Origin: Sapria himalayana
Lineage: Eukaryota; Streptophyta; Magnoliopsida; Malpighiales; Rafflesiaceae
Assembly: GCA_029783825.1 (NCBI GenBank)
Contig: JAREIK010001336.1
Span: forward strand, 102,784 to 166,783
DNA length: 64,000 nt
Direction of reading: 5' to 3'
Position numbers and translations under genes: made by a program. The notes under the pieces are model-generated. The model did no database searches. It was not told where the DNA came from and worked only from the letters and a program-made list of their open reading frames with translations. Shown here piece after piece: positions 15,176-28,700 of this stretch. The stretch's first letter is position 1, and every line of letters begins with the position of its first letter.

Positions 15176-17260
15176 CTAACCTGATTCATTATCATCAAGG
15201 TCTTGAAATAATTCTTCAATTTCAATAGGTTTGTTTGAGCATCTCAACAAATCTAGTAGACATATGAGAACTTTGGCTGTAATAGGTATTAAAGAACTCC
15301 TAAATTTATCTAAAGTTCTCCCCCTAGTGCTAAATGTAGATTCATAGGCCACAGTAGATGCTTGGATAGCAAATACATCCCTTGCTACATTTGCCAACAA
15401 AAAGGATACCTAACCTCATTTACCTTCCACGATTTTATAAGATCAAAATCAATTCTATTTTTTTCAAGTTTGTCCTCCAAGTACCTATCCAACTCTTCCA
15501 AAGCTGCAACTTCTTGTTCTTTCTCCATTTCAACAAAAAAAATCATCAACATAAGTATCACTACCATCAAATAAATCATCATTTCTTTTCAACACAGTAG
15601 AAGAGAAATCATCTTCTTTTGATTCATCTTCATTTAAATCTTTATAATCATCCAACTCTCGATAATGCTAAGTGTATTTAACATTGAGATATTTGAGCTT
15701 ATATATAGGATTCAACACTACTACTACAAAAATCATAATATTTGTTGACTGAAGAGAACCCCAATATTTGTTGAATTTATGCCTCATTTTCATACCGATT
15801 TCAGACACCATTGTATCTCTACTATTTTCACAAAGCTCAATTTTTTTCAAAATTCGAATAATCTCATGAAAATAAACACTAGAGGTAGAATATTATGAGC
15901 CAAAAAATTTACAAGTTATCTCATAAAAAGAATTCAAGAAACGAGGTGGGGTTTTGGGGTTTGTTCAGTCTCTCTTTGTTGGAACGTTTGAACCAAACTC
16001 CTTCAAAAACCTTTTGTCTTTGTCCTCCAACTTATCAACTTCTTTTTGATATTTTATATCAATTTGTAGCATCAAATAAGTTGAATTCTATCTTGTAGGA
16101 CAATCTAATTGCAATAAAGATTCATATGTCAAGTTTGCTTCTTCAACACATAACTTAAACATATTTAATCTTATAGGACTGCTCCTCACATATTTCACCA
16201 CACCTTTAATTTTTTGAATAGCACCCTCAACTACCACAATGAAATCTCTGACAATTAAGTTTAGGATATGAGCACAACATCTCATTTGAAAATGCTCACA
16301 TCTCAAAGGTACAAAACTTTTCTTCACAATACTTTTTTTTCAATTGTTCAACTGCAACATCATTATTTGATGCATTGTCAACAGTAATGCACATCAACTT
16401 TCTCCAACCCCATTCATTCATTCAAAACTTAATAGATTTTCTAATATTAACTCTAGAATGACATTTAATTACACAAAAGTTCAAAAGCCTTTTATGCATA
16501 TTCCATTGAGAATCAATGAAATGAACAGTCAAACATATATAAGACAAATTTTGAATGCTAGTCCTAGTGTTGGTAGTCAATGAAACTCTACAACAATGAG
16601 ATGATATGCTATAAAATAATTTATTTTTTTCCTTCACAAACAAATAAAAACAATCCCTCAATATAGAGTGCCTAGAAGAAATTTTAAATTGAGGAACACT
16701 AACTTCACAAAACTCCTTAAACTCATCCCACTCAACAAAACAAAAAGGCAATTCATCTTTTATGATCATTTTCGCCAAAGCCTCCCTAACTAGTTGTTGA
16801 TCAAATTTCCAACAAGTTAATTAGTTATCCTCTGTACTAGTACCTTTAGTTAAACTCAACAAAGATTGTTACTTGTCTTTACCTTTGTGAGCTTCTATTA
16901 ATTCTTTTGTGTGTGGAAATTTTCTACAAGTCTCTCTCAAGTATTTCCATAAACCCGAAGTACCTTGATCACTTTTTGCCAAGTATTCTTTCATACGCCG
17001 TATACAAGCTGCCATACTAGTTTCATTTCCCTCTGAATCAACTATTATCTCATAAGTTCCACAAACAGCAGACTTATACTTTTTATGAGCTTGAGGTTCA
17101 GATGTACCTTGCCTTTATTTTACAATTGGAATTGAAGAACATGCCGTAACAATAGGAGGGTTCATGAAAGGCTGATGATTGGATTTACCAGTACTTTGAT
17201 CATTTGAATTATGATCATCTTCAATTTATTATATTTTTCTTTACCGCTGGATTGTGCCAT
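15176..17260 (-). pseudogene. hAT transposase (Ac/RICESLEEPER-like), decayed
   Basis: Read on the minus strand, an ATG-initiated MAQSS start is followed by a BED-like region (about 17110-16900, ending GTSGLWKYLRETC). Next come an RVSLTTNTRTSIQN block at 16557-16577, VDNASNND near 16377, RCCAHILNLIVRD near 16280, VVLNPIYKLKYL near 15690, and the dimerisation motif STVAYESTFSTRGRTLDKFRSSL at 15250-15360. Hence the order is zinc finger, RNase-H-like catalytic core, hATC dimerisation. The first catalytic Asp (TTDTW in copy 2) is Asn here and the following Trp is Arg. A frameshift lies near 16328-16345, and in-frame stops occur in the N-terminal part. The protein would be about 690 residues, the usual family size. 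It cannot encode an active transposase. Confidence 0.9.
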
Positions 17261-17634
17261 TTGCATTACCATTAATTAAAATGATATGTTAAGCATAAAT
17301 ACATATAAATATTTCAAACAAGCAAGCTCTACAAAACTGAATGTAACACATTCGGCCCACTCATTCGGCCCAACCACAACACCACAACCAATACTCAACA
17401 AAACTAACTGAGACACATAATAATAATAATTAATCACTCAATTCTAGTCAGAAAAACAAACCAAAAGGTTGGTGGCATTTGTGACACAGTGGAGGCATCC
17501 TTAAGTGAAACGGACAAGGGCTGGACCTAATTGAACATAGCTAGAAAGGCGTGAGGTGGCCTGGAACTCATCGGAACAGCAATAGGTGCGTTTTAATTGA
17601 ATGGGTACTAGCGGAATTGGTTGCATCTTCATGT

Positions 17635-17657
17635 TATATATATATATATATATATAT
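17635..17657. repeat. (TA)n microsatellite
   Basis: About 11.5 uninterrupted TA units lie in the right subterminal part of hAT copy 1. They fall in the part of the element that copy 2 has lost, so their presence in copy 2 cannot be compared. Confidence 0.95.
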
Positions 17658-17858
17658 TCCTAGTTCTAGTATAGGTTTTTTAGGACGGGGCGGTTCTCGG
17701 GATGGATATTGCTTAAGATCCAGAACCATCCCAAAAGAAAAAATACGTGACAGAACGGGACAGGAAAATTCAAAGTCAACGGATTTTCTCAGTCCCAATT
17801 CTTTCGGGACAAGACTTCGGGTCGGGTCGCTAATCTCCGAGTCCCATAAGCAGCCCTA

Positions 17859-17866
17859 CTGGGTGC
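17859..17866 (+). repeat. Right target-site duplication of hAT copy 1
   Basis: CTGGGTGC follows the right terminus. The satellite then resumes with GTATAAAGTTAAATCAGTAA, the expected continuation of an ATGCATACACAGTTAAATCAG-type monomer. This shows the insertion split a single monomer. Confidence 0.65.
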
Positions 17867-18450
17867 GTATAAAGTTAAATCAGTAAACTCCTAAACCCCA
17901 TAATGCCTAAATACATAAACCATTAAACCACTAAATAATACTTAATAATTAATAAATCTAATTTTTATTACTATTTATTATATTTTTAAATATTCATTTT
18001 AATTATTTATTAGTGTTTTATTTATAAATATTTATTACAAAATAAAATATGAGTGGGAAAAATATAATTTAAATAATATATTATTTATCTAATAAAAATA
18101 TACGCTTATAAAAGACGTATAAATTAAAAAATTAAAAATGTTTATCAAATAATATAATTTACTTTAATTTTGAATCATTTTGGGTTTTGTAAATATTTTT
18201 TAATTAAAATCTATCTTAATATTAATAGTTATAATTTTTGATCATTATTATAATATCTATCAATAAAATTATTTATATTAAATTTATATGATATATAATT
18301 ATTAATATTATTATAACAAAATATTGTATTAAAATTTTAAAAAATATTGAATATTATTATATTTTCAAATGTTATAACCTATGAAAATGATAAAAAATTA
18401 TAGAAATTTTTTTTGTTATTTTATTTTTTTAAATAAAACCTATAAACCAC

Positions 18451-20100
18451 TAAACTCCTAACGACAAAACCTCTAAATACTTAAATCATTAAACTGGTAT
18501 ACATTAATAATAAATCTAAATCTCATTTTAATTTTTATTCATAATAATTTTAAATTTTTATTTTAATTATTTATCAATTTATTTAATAGAAATATTAATT
18601 ACAAAATAAAGTATTAGTAAGACAGAACTAATTTAAATTAAACTGGTATCCCTAAATAATAAATAATAAATCTCATTTTTTTTCATTATAATTTTAAATA
18701 TTCATTTTAATTATTTATTTGTTTATTTATATATAAATATTAATTATAAAATAAATTGAGTTGGACAAATATAATTTATATAATTTAATTTTCATCATAA
18801 AAATATTGATAAAATTTTTAAAAGAAAAAAAAAATTTCAAAACAAAAAATTATTATATAGTAATATATTTTGCTTTTCTTCTTAATCATTTTAGGTTCTG
18901 TAATTATATTTTAATTGATATCTATCATATTAATAATAGATTATTAATTTATTTTTTGATCATTATTAGAATATTTATCAATAAAATTGTTTATACTTAA
19001 TTTATATGAAATATAAATATAATAATTATTATAACTAAATATTGTATTCACATTAAAAAAAAATTTAAAAATTATTATATTTTCAAAGGTTAACCTTTGA
19101 AAATATCAAAAAATATTAAAAATAATTTTTTTATTATTTTATTTTTTAAATAAAATATATAACCCACTAAAAGCATAAAAACACAAATTGCTAAACTACA
19201 AAACAATAAAACCCCTAAATAATTTAACCATTAAACCGGTATAGTATATACTATTTTTATTATAGAAAATTTTTTTCTTATTTTAATTTTTTAAATAAAA
19301 CCTATAAACCACTAAAAGCCAAAAAACATAAATTGTTAAACTCCTAACGACAAAACCTCTAAATACTTAAATCATTAAATTGGTATACATTAATAATAAA
19401 TCTAAATCTCATTTGTATTTTTATTCATAATAATTTAAAATTTTTATTTTAATTATTTATCAATTTATTTAATAGAAATATTAATTACAAAATAAATTAT
19501 TAGTGAGACAGATCTAATTTAAATTAAACTTGTATCCCTAAATAATAAATAATTAATCTCATTTTTTTCATTATAATTTTAAATATTCATTTTAATTATT
19601 TATTTGTTTATTTATATATAAATATTAATTACAAAATAAATTGAGTTGGACAAATATAATTTATATAAATTATTTTTCATCAAAAAAATATTGATAAAAT
19701 TTTTAAAAGAAAAAAAAATTTCAAAACAAAAAATTATTATATAGTAATATATTTTACTTTTCTTCTTAATCATTTTAGGTTTTGTAATTATATTTTAATT
19801 GATATCTATCTTATTAATAATAAATTATTAATTTATTTTTTGATCATTATTATAATATTTATCAATAAAATTATTTATATTGAATTTATATATTATATAA
19901 TTATAAAGATTATTATAACTAAATATTATATTTACATTTGAAAATAATTTAAAAATTCTGATATTTTTAAAGGTTATCATCTTTGAAAATGAGATAAAAT
20001 CACAAAAATAATTTTTTTGTTAATTTATTGTTTATATAAAACCTATAAACTACTAAATGCTTAAACGCTTAAATCATTAAACTCCTAAACCCCAAAACCA
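18451..20100 (+). repeat. Recent 886-bp tandem duplication of a long monomer
   Basis: The phrase TAAACTCCTAACGACAAAAC begins at 18451 and again at 19337. The following several hundred bases match closely, including ATTTATCAATTTATTTAATAG and TTAAATTAAACT(G/T)GTATCCC, which set this pair apart from other monomers. Both copies are the two-box long form. The second copy is joined to its neighbour by a partly deleted octamer tract near 19240-19330. Confidence 0.85.
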
Positions 20101-20109
20101 CAAAACCCT

Positions 20110-20154
20110 TAAATACTTAAACAATTAAACCATTTTTAAAGGTTTAAGTATTTA
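20110..20154. repeat. Inverted repeat at a truncated monomer junction
   Basis: TAAATACTTAAAC (20110-20122) is followed after 19 bases by its exact reverse complement GTTTAAGTATTTA (20142-20154). The downstream arm is an octamer tract segment in the wrong orientation, immediately before the array jumps into the middle of another monomer. Confidence 0.85.
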
Positions 20155-21067
20155 TAAATAATATATAAATATCTATCAAAAAATAATAGTTTATTAATTT
20201 ATTTTTTGATCATTATCATATTTATATTTATATTTAGTTTATTAATATCTATCAATAAAATTATTTATTTTTAATTTACATGATAAATAATTATTAAGTT
20301 TATTATAACTAAATATTGTATTCACATTTGAAAAAAATTTAAAAATTATTATATTTATAAAGGTTATAACCTTCAAAATTTATAAAAAATTTGAAAAATA
20401 ATTTTTTTGTTATTTTATTATTTAAAGTAAACATATAAACTACTAAATGCCTAAACAATTAAATCTCTAAACTCCTAAATTCCTAAATACTTAAACCATT
20501 AAACCAGTATGCCCTAAATAATTAAACATAAATATCATTTTTATTTGTATTCATTATAATTTTATGATTCATTTTAATTATTTATTATTTTATTTTTATA
20601 GAAATATTAATTTCAAAATAAAATTATGAATTAGATAAATATAATTTAAATAATTTATCTTCATCAAAAAAATTTATAAGCTTATAAAAAGAATCAAAAT
20701 TTTAAAAATAAGAAATTATTATTTAGTAATATATTTTACTTTGATTTTCAATCGTTTTTGGTTTTGCAAATATATTTTAATTAATATATATCTTATTAAT
20801 AATATTTTATTAATCTATTTTATGATCAATATTATGATATCGATTAATAAAATTATTTATACTAAATTTACATGATATTTAATTTTTGTGATTATCTTAA
20901 TTAAATATTATATTAACATTTGAAAAAAAATTTAAAATTATAATATTTTCAATGGTTATAACCTTGAAAATGAGAAAAAATCATAAAAATAATTTTTTTG
21001 TTATTTAATTATTTAAATAAAACCTATAAACCACAAAATAACTAAATACTTAAATTTCTAAACCCTG

Positions 21068-21977
21068 ATACTACTCCACCACACACACATAGCGACGGAC
21101 CATTGTACACACGTGCACATATTCTTGTCCATTTTGGTGTAGCATTTATAGGGGCCTGAAAGTCCTGGAAGCATCCATAAGTATGGGCCACCAGCTTGCA
21201 GAGGGACGAAATAGCAAGCCGGGATTATAACATTCAGACAATTTACGAGATCGAGCAAAGTGGTCGGGAGTAAACCCAGGAGTAGCTAGGAGTGTGTCCC
21301 ACTAGCCCTATCAGGCATCAAAGAGGGAGACCCAACCATCGCCCAATAGGAGTAGCGGGTAATCCATGATTAATTGGAGATCCGGCAAAATTCGAAGCAT
21401 CACCAAGTAGGGCCAGTAAGAAATGGAGTCCATACCAGCCACACGGGAGAAAAATATTCAAACTTGTAGTTTATGTTTGTAGTCTTATTTGTATTTTGGA
21501 CTTTGTATGCACCATGTACTTGTCGAGACAGATCATGACATACTCACACACACAACCTTGTTTTTTCTTTTTGTAGCATGCAATGAGGGCAACTAGACCC
21601 ATGAGTATCTCTAAGTGGGGCCCACTAGTGCATTTTGTAAATACACATTAGTCGATGCTACACTCCCGGGAGCAGAAGACCCATCTTTATAGCATTTTGT
21701 AATTTTACTTGTATTCTAGCTTGGTTGTACGCATAGATAATTAGACTATGAGATGGACCTCATCACACATGCACACCGATGCATGCATATTTTTTGATAT
21801 TTTGTCGGTGCCACATATAGCCACTTCTTGGAGCTCGAGGAGGAAGCATTCTAACCCAAGCGATACTCTTTTGAGGATCATTGAAACAAAAGAATGTGGA
21901 ATTTAGAGGTGAGAATGAATTGACAAAGTACCATAGATATGGACTTGTGGATTTATGGGTATTCAGTTTTAGATATA
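21068..21977. other. Non-satellite insertion I, unique left part (unclassified)
   Basis: Composition changes abruptly from over 80% AT to roughly balanced. The stretch has no recognisable domain in any frame. T-rich phrases such as TGTAGTCTTATTTGTATTTTG and GCATTTTGTAATTTTACTTG resemble the 3' part of plant LTRs, so a degraded LTR-retrotransposon fragment is possible. That is a guess. Two short minus-strand ORFs (21058-21258, 21763-22038) match nothing I know and are not called as genes. The left edge lies inside a satellite octamer tract. Confidence 0.5.
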
Positions 21978-22652
21978 TTCCATTGCAAAGCAATGACATA
22001 GGCAAACTCTTGATGCTGCTCATCATACACATGCACAATCTTATATTTTCATAGTTTTAATATGGTGCATCATCCAGATTCCTCCAAAAGGCTTGGACAA
22101 ATCCGAATGGAAAGGACGTAGTGCACATAATGACTCAATGCCAACTCTGAATTATGGAATTGCCAGGTGATTTTAATTGTATTAATATGCTTGGAATTAT
22201 TAGGCATTATGTTATTTTATGTATTTTATGCATAGAATCATTAAGGTGCATAGGATTTGGTGGGCTTGCCTAAATTAGTTAGCTTTTTAGTCTCTTGTAA
22301 GTTGTGTGCCTAAATGATAAATAAAGTGTGTATTTTCCAAAAAAAACCATAAACCCTAATCCTAAATATCATGCAATTGCACTTTTATAATCAAATGACA
22401 TAGTGTTAAATTTAAATTGAAATTCACAACTTTTAGGAATGTCACAGATTTATCTTTTTGTATATGTTACACAAAGTCATGACTCAAGGGGTGAGTAATG
22501 GATTCAATCGCTTTCTTGATTTAGATTATTTTAGCATTAGCAATGGTCATGATTGTATATATTGTCTCTAGAACACAAAATCATATCGATGAGAATATGC
22601 CATAACTTGTGTCTCTCTTTTGAACATATTTAATTACTATAATATATTGTTA
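21978..22652 (+). repeat. Segmental duplicate, copy I
   Basis: This segment matches 30949-31712 in the same orientation, beginning TTCCATTGCA(A/T)AGCAATGAC. It includes TGGTGCATCAT and GCTTGGAC(A/G)AATCC, a retroposon-like tail (AATAAA at 22320-22325, then TATTTTCC and an A-run), and the phrase ATGACTCAAGGGGTGAGT. Relative to copy II it lacks about 36 bp between two ACATAT words near 22628, a microhomology deletion, and most of the telomere-like tract. No coding sequence is recognised. Confidence 0.85.
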
Positions 22653-22676
22653 TGCCTAATTTTAATTATTATTATT

Positions 22677-22707
22677 AATTTTTATTTCTATTTATTATAT
22701 TTTTAAA
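22677..22707 (+). other. Orientation-switch junction of the satellite array
   Basis: A 31-bp piece of forward-oriented satellite, from the AATTTTTATTTCTATTTATT part of the monomer, ends in TTTTAAA and runs directly into a palindrome core. Beyond that core the array reads in reverse. TTTTAAA occurs in both partners, which fits microhomology joining. Confidence 0.65.
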
Positions 22708-25700
22708 GGTTATAATATTTGAAAATATAATAATTTTTAAATTTTTTTCAAATGTAAATATAATATAAAGTTATAATAATCTTAATAATTATAATTCATT
22801 TAAATTCAATATAAATAATTACATTGTTAGATATTATAATAATGATAAAAAAAATTTAATAAATTATTATTAATACGATAGATATTATTTAAAATATATT
22901 TGAAAAATCAAAATTTATTCAAAATCAAAGTAAAATATATTATTATATAATAATTTTTTTAATGTTTGGCTTTTTTATAAGTTTATATTTTTGTTTTTAA
23001 AAATAAATTATTTAACTTATATTTGTCTTACTCATAATTTATTTTGTAATTTATAATTCTATAATAATAAACTAATAAATAATTAAAATGAATATTTAAA
23101 ATTCTAATGAATACAAATAAAATTGGGATTTATTATTTATTATTCAGGATATACTAGTTTAATGGTTTTAGTATTTTGGTATTTTGTGGTTTAGGAATTT
23201 AGAGATTTAATTGTTTAGACCTTTAGAGATTTATAGTTTTTATTTAAAGAATGAAAGAACAAAAAATTTATTTTATGATTTTTTTTATTTTTTGAAGCTT
23301 ATAACCTTTGAAAATATAATAATTTTTAATTTTTTTTAAATGTGAATATATTATTTAGTTATAATAATCTTAAATATTTTATATAATGTAAACTAAATAT
23401 AAATAATTTTATTAATAAATATTATAATAATGATCAATAAATTAATTAATAAACTAGTATTAATAAGAATGATATAAATTAAAATATAATTGTAAAATCT
23501 AAAATCATTCAAAATCAAATAAGATATATTAATAAAAAATAATTTTTTTTTTTTTAAAATTTTGCCTCTTTTTATAAGCATATATATTTTTTTGATGAAA
23601 AATAAATTATTTAAATTTTATCTGTCTCACAAATAATTTATTTTTTAATTAATATTTAGATAAAAATAAACTGATAAATAATTAAAATGAATATTAAAAA
23701 TTATAATGAATACTAATAAAAATGAGAATTATGATTTATTATTTAGACTATACTAATTTATTGTTTTAAGTATTTATGAGCTTTGGGGATTAAGAGTTTA
23801 GTCATTTTAGTATTTAGTCATTTAGTGGTTCATAGGTTTTATTTTAAAATTAAAATAAAAAAAAGTATTTTGTTATTTTTTCTCATTTTTGAAGGTGATA
23901 ACCTTTGATAGTCTAATAATTTTTAATTTTCTTTTGAAAAGTGAAAACAATATGACGTTAATAATCATAATAATTAAATATCATATAAATTCAATATAAA
24001 TTATTTTAATTGTATATATTATAATAATGATCATAAAAAAAAAATAAACAATTATTAATAAGATAAATATTGTTTAAAAAATATTTTCAAAAGTTAAAAT
24101 TATTCTTAATAATAGTGAAATATTTTACTAAATATTAATTTTAAATTATTAAATTTTTATATCCATTTATATGCTTATATATTTTTTGTTGATAAATAAA
24201 TTTTTTAAATTATATTTGTCTCACTAATAATATATTTTTTAATTTATATTTTTATAAAAATAAACTAATAAATAATTAAGATGTATGTTTAAAATTATAA
24301 TGAATACTAATAAAATTGAGATTTATTATGTATTATATATAGTATACCAGTTTAATGGTTAAATTATTTAGGGTTTTTGTCATTTAGATGTTTAGAAATT
24401 TATGTTTTTAGTAATTTAGTGGTTTATAAGTTTTATTTATATAATAAAAATAAAAAAAAATTATTTTTTCTGATTTTCAAAGGTTATAATCTTTGAAAAT
24501 AAAATAATTTTTAAATTTTTTTGAAATGTGAATACCATGTATAATTATATTAAACTTACTAATTATATATCATATAATTTAAATATAAACAATTTTAATG
24601 ATATAAATTATAATAATAATCAAAAATAAAATTACAAACTATTATTAAAAATCTAAATTTTAATTAAAATATATTTACATAACACAAAATGATTCAAAAT
24701 AAAATCAAAAAATATTACTAAATAATAATATTTAATTTTTAAATTTGTTTTTTTAAGCTTATATTTTTTTTTTGATTAAATATATATTAGTTAAATATTA
24801 TTTGTCTTATTCTAAATTTATTTTGAATTAATTTTTATAAAAAATTTAGCTATAAATAATTAAAATGAATATTTAAAATTTTAATAAATAGAAATATAAA
24901 TGAGATTTATTATTTAATAAGTAAAATATAGCTATTAAAAGGTTTATGTATTTAGGGGTTTCATGGTTAATGAGCTTACTGATTTAAGTAAGTAATCATT
25001 TAATGATCTATAGGTTTTATTTAAAAAATTAAATAACAAAAAATTTATTTTTATTATTTTTTCTCATTTTTTAAGGTTATAAATTTTTGAAAATATAATA
25101 ATTTTTAAATTTTTTTCAAAAGTGAATACAATATTTATTTATAATAATCATAATAATTATATAACATATAAATTCAATATAAAGAATTTTATTGATTGAT
25201 ATTCTAATAATTATCAAAAAATAAATTAAAAATCTATTATGAATAAGAATGATATTACTTAAAATATAATATCAAAAACTAAAATGGTTCATAAGCAAAC
25301 CAAAATATATTAGTATATAATAATTTTTTGTTTTGTAATTATTTTTTATTTTACAAAATTTATCAATATTTTTTTGATTAAAAATAATTTACATAAATTA
25401 TATTTATCTAACTCATAATTTATTTTTTAATTAATATTTATATAAAAATAAACAAATAAATAATTAAAATGAATATTTAAAATTATAATGAAAAAAAATG
25501 AGATTTATTATTTATTATTTAGGGTATACCGGTTTAATTTAAATTATATATGTCTCACTAATAATTTATTTTGTAATTAATATTTCTATAAAAATAAACT
25601 GATAAATAATTAAAACAAAAATTTTAAATTATACTCAATAAAAATTAAAATGAGATTTATGATTTATTATTAATGTATACCAATTTAATAGTTTAAGTAT

Positions 25701-28700
25701 TTAAAGGTTTTGTCATATAGGTGTTTAGCGATTCATGTTTTTAGGCAATTAGTGGTTTATAGGTTTTATTTAAACAATAAAATAACAAAAAAAATTTGTT
25801 ATTTTTTGTGATTTTCATAGGTTATAACCTTTGAAAATATAATAATAATTAAAATTTTTTGAAATGTGAATATAATATTTAGTTATAATAATTTTAATAA
25901 TTATATATCTTATAAATTCAATATAAGCAATTTTATTGAAAGATATTATAATAATGGTCAAAAATTAAATTAATAAACTATTAATAATAAGATAGATATT
26001 AATTAAAAAATATTTACAAAACCCAAATTGTTTCAAAATTAAATTAAAAAATATTACTAAATAATAATTTTTAATTTTTAAAATTTTACTTCTTTTATAA
26101 GCGTATATATATATTTTTTTTGATTAAAAATAAATTATTTAAATTATATTTGTCACACTTATAATTTATTTTGTAATAAATATTTTTATAAAATAAACTT
26201 ATAAATAATTAAAATAAATATTTAAAATAATAATAAATTGAAATAAAAATTAGATTTCTTAATTATTAGGTAGTATATAGCAGTTTAATGGTTTATGTAT
26301 TTAGGCATTACGTGCCTTAGGAGTTTACTTATTTTACTGTGTATGTATTTAGTGGGTTATAGGACTTATTTAAAAATTAAAATAACAAAATATTTATTTT
26401 TATTATTTTTTTATATTTTCAAAGGTTATAACATTTGAAAATATAATAATTTTAAAATTTTTTTCAAATGTGAATTCAATATCTAGTTATAATAATCATT
26501 ATATTTATATATCATATAAATTCAATATAAACAATATTATTGATAAATATTCTAAAAATGATCAAAAAATAAATTAATAATCTATTATTAATAAGATAGA
26601 TATCAATTAAAATATAATAAAAAAATTTAAAATGATTCAGAAGAAATCAAAATACATTACTATATAATAATTTGTTGTTTTGAATTTTTTTTTATTTTAA
26701 AAAGTTTATCCATATTATTTTGATGAAAATTAATTTATATAAATTATATTTATCTAACTCAATTTATTTTTTTTATTAATATTTATATAAAAATAAACAA
26801 ATAAATAATTAAAATGAATATTTAAAATTATAATGAAAAAAATAATATTGAGATTTATTCTTTATTATTTTGGGTATACCTGTCTGATTTAAATTAGATC
26901 TGTCTCACTAATAATTTATTTTGTAATTAATATTTCTATAAAAATAAACTGATAAATAATTAAAATAAAAAATTAAAATTATACTAAATAAAAATTAAAA
27001 TGAGATTTATGAATTATTATTAATGTATACTAGTTTAATATTTTAAGTATTTAGAGATTTTTCATTTATGACTTTAGCGATTTATGTTTTTAGGCATTTA
27101 GTGGTTTATAGGTTTTATTTAAAAAAAGAAATAACAAAAAAAATATTTTTGATATTTTTTCACATTTTCAAAGGTTATAACCTTTGAAAATATAATAATT
27201 TTAAAATTTTTTAAAAATGTGAATACAATATTTAGTAATAATAATCTTTATAATTATATATAATATAAACTAAATATAAACAATTTTATTAATAGATATG
27301 ATATCAATTATCAAATAATAAATTAATATGCTATTATTAATATGATAGATATAAATTAAAATATATTTGCAGAACCCAAAATAATTCAAAATCAAAGTAA
27401 AATATATGACTCAATAAAATTTTAAATTTTTGAAATTTTGTTTATTTTTATAAGCTTATATTTTTTTTTAATAAAAAAAAATTATTTAAATTATATATGT
27501 CTCACTCATTATTTATTTTGTAATTAATATTTCTATAAAAATAAACTAAAAAATAATTAAAATGAATATTTAAAATTATAATAAATACAAATAAAAATAA
27601 GATTTATTATTTATTATTTTGGTTATATATGTTTAATGGTTTAATTATTTTGGGGGTTTTGGTGTTTAGGAGTCTAGAATTTAAATGTTTAGGAATTTAG
27701 TGGTTTATAAATTTTATTTAAATAATAAAATAATAAAAAATTATTTTTGTGATTTTTTATCATTTTTGAAGGTTATAACCTTTGAAAATATAATAATTTT
27801 TAAATTGTTTTCAAATGTAAATATGATATTTAGTTATAATAATCTTAATAATTATAATACATTTAAATTCAATATAAGTAATTTTATTGTTAGATATTAT
27901 AAAATTGATCAAATAATAAATTAATAAACAATTCTTAATAAGATTGATAGCAATTAAAATATAATTGCAAAACCTATATATAATGATTCAAAATCAAAGT
28001 AAAATATATTACTAAATAATAATTTTTTGTTTTTAAACTTGTACTTCTTTATATAAGCTTTTTTTTTTGATTAAAAATAAATTATTAAAATTATAGTTGT
28101 GTCGCTCATTATTATAAATAAACTAATAAATAATTAAAATGAATATTTAATATTTATTATAAATACAAATTAAATTATATTTATGATTTATTATATGTGG
28201 TATACCGGTTTAATGGTTTTATTATTTACGGGTTTTGTCATTTAGGAGTTTATCAATTTATATTTTTAGGTATTTAGTGGTTTATATGATTTATTTATAT
28301 AAAATAAATTAATTTTTTTTCGATTTTTTCAGATTTTCAAAGGTTAACCTTTAAATATAAATTATTTTTAAAATTTTTTGAAATGTGAATACCTTGTATA
28401 AATATTAATCTTACTTATTATATATCATATAAATTCAATATAAACAATTTTAATGATGCATATTTTAATAATGATCAAAAATTAAATTAATAAATAATTA
28501 TTAATAATATAAATATTATTTAAAATATATTTACATAACACAAAATGATTCAAACTCAAATCAAAATATATTACTAAATAATAATATTTAATTTTTAAAT
28601 TTGTCATTCGTTTTATAAGCTTATATTTTTTTTGATTAAAAAAAATTATTTAAATAATATTTGTCTCACTCAAAATTTATTTCGTAATTAATTTTTCTAA

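Larger units (their letters stand above)
14206..17858 (-). mobile_element. hAT-superfamily DNA transposon, copy 1 (both ends present)
   Basis: The element is 3.65 kb. Its left terminal repeat reads TAGGTGTGCTCATGGG and the right end, read inward on the minus strand, reads TAGGGCTGCTTATGGG. Both subterminal regions are rich in GGGA(C/T)GGG-like motifs. The interior carries one decayed transposase gene on the minus strand, with the hAT RNase-H fold and C-terminal dimerisation motifs. Base composition is much closer to 40% GC than the surrounding satellite. It sits in the first octamers of a satellite monomer, with a degraded 8-bp target duplication. A (TA)n tract lies near its right end. The element is non-functional because the transposase is broken. 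Confidence 0.93.
17867..21067 (+). repeat. Satellite array, forward block 2
   Basis: This is the same satellite in forward orientation. It includes a recent 886-bp duplication (18451-19336 against 19337 onward) and a truncated monomer with a fold-back near 20110-20154. The array breaks off inside an octamer tract, where insertion I begins. No gene is visible. Confidence 0.95.

Noticed and set aside
17551..17886. Open frame of 111 codons across the right end of hAT copy 1
   Set aside because: It runs through a (TA)n tract, the terminal repeat and into satellite, so it is a chance frame.
21763..22038. 91-codon minus-strand ORF in insertion I
   Set aside because: It crosses the boundary of the duplicated segment, has no domain, and is not preserved in copy II.
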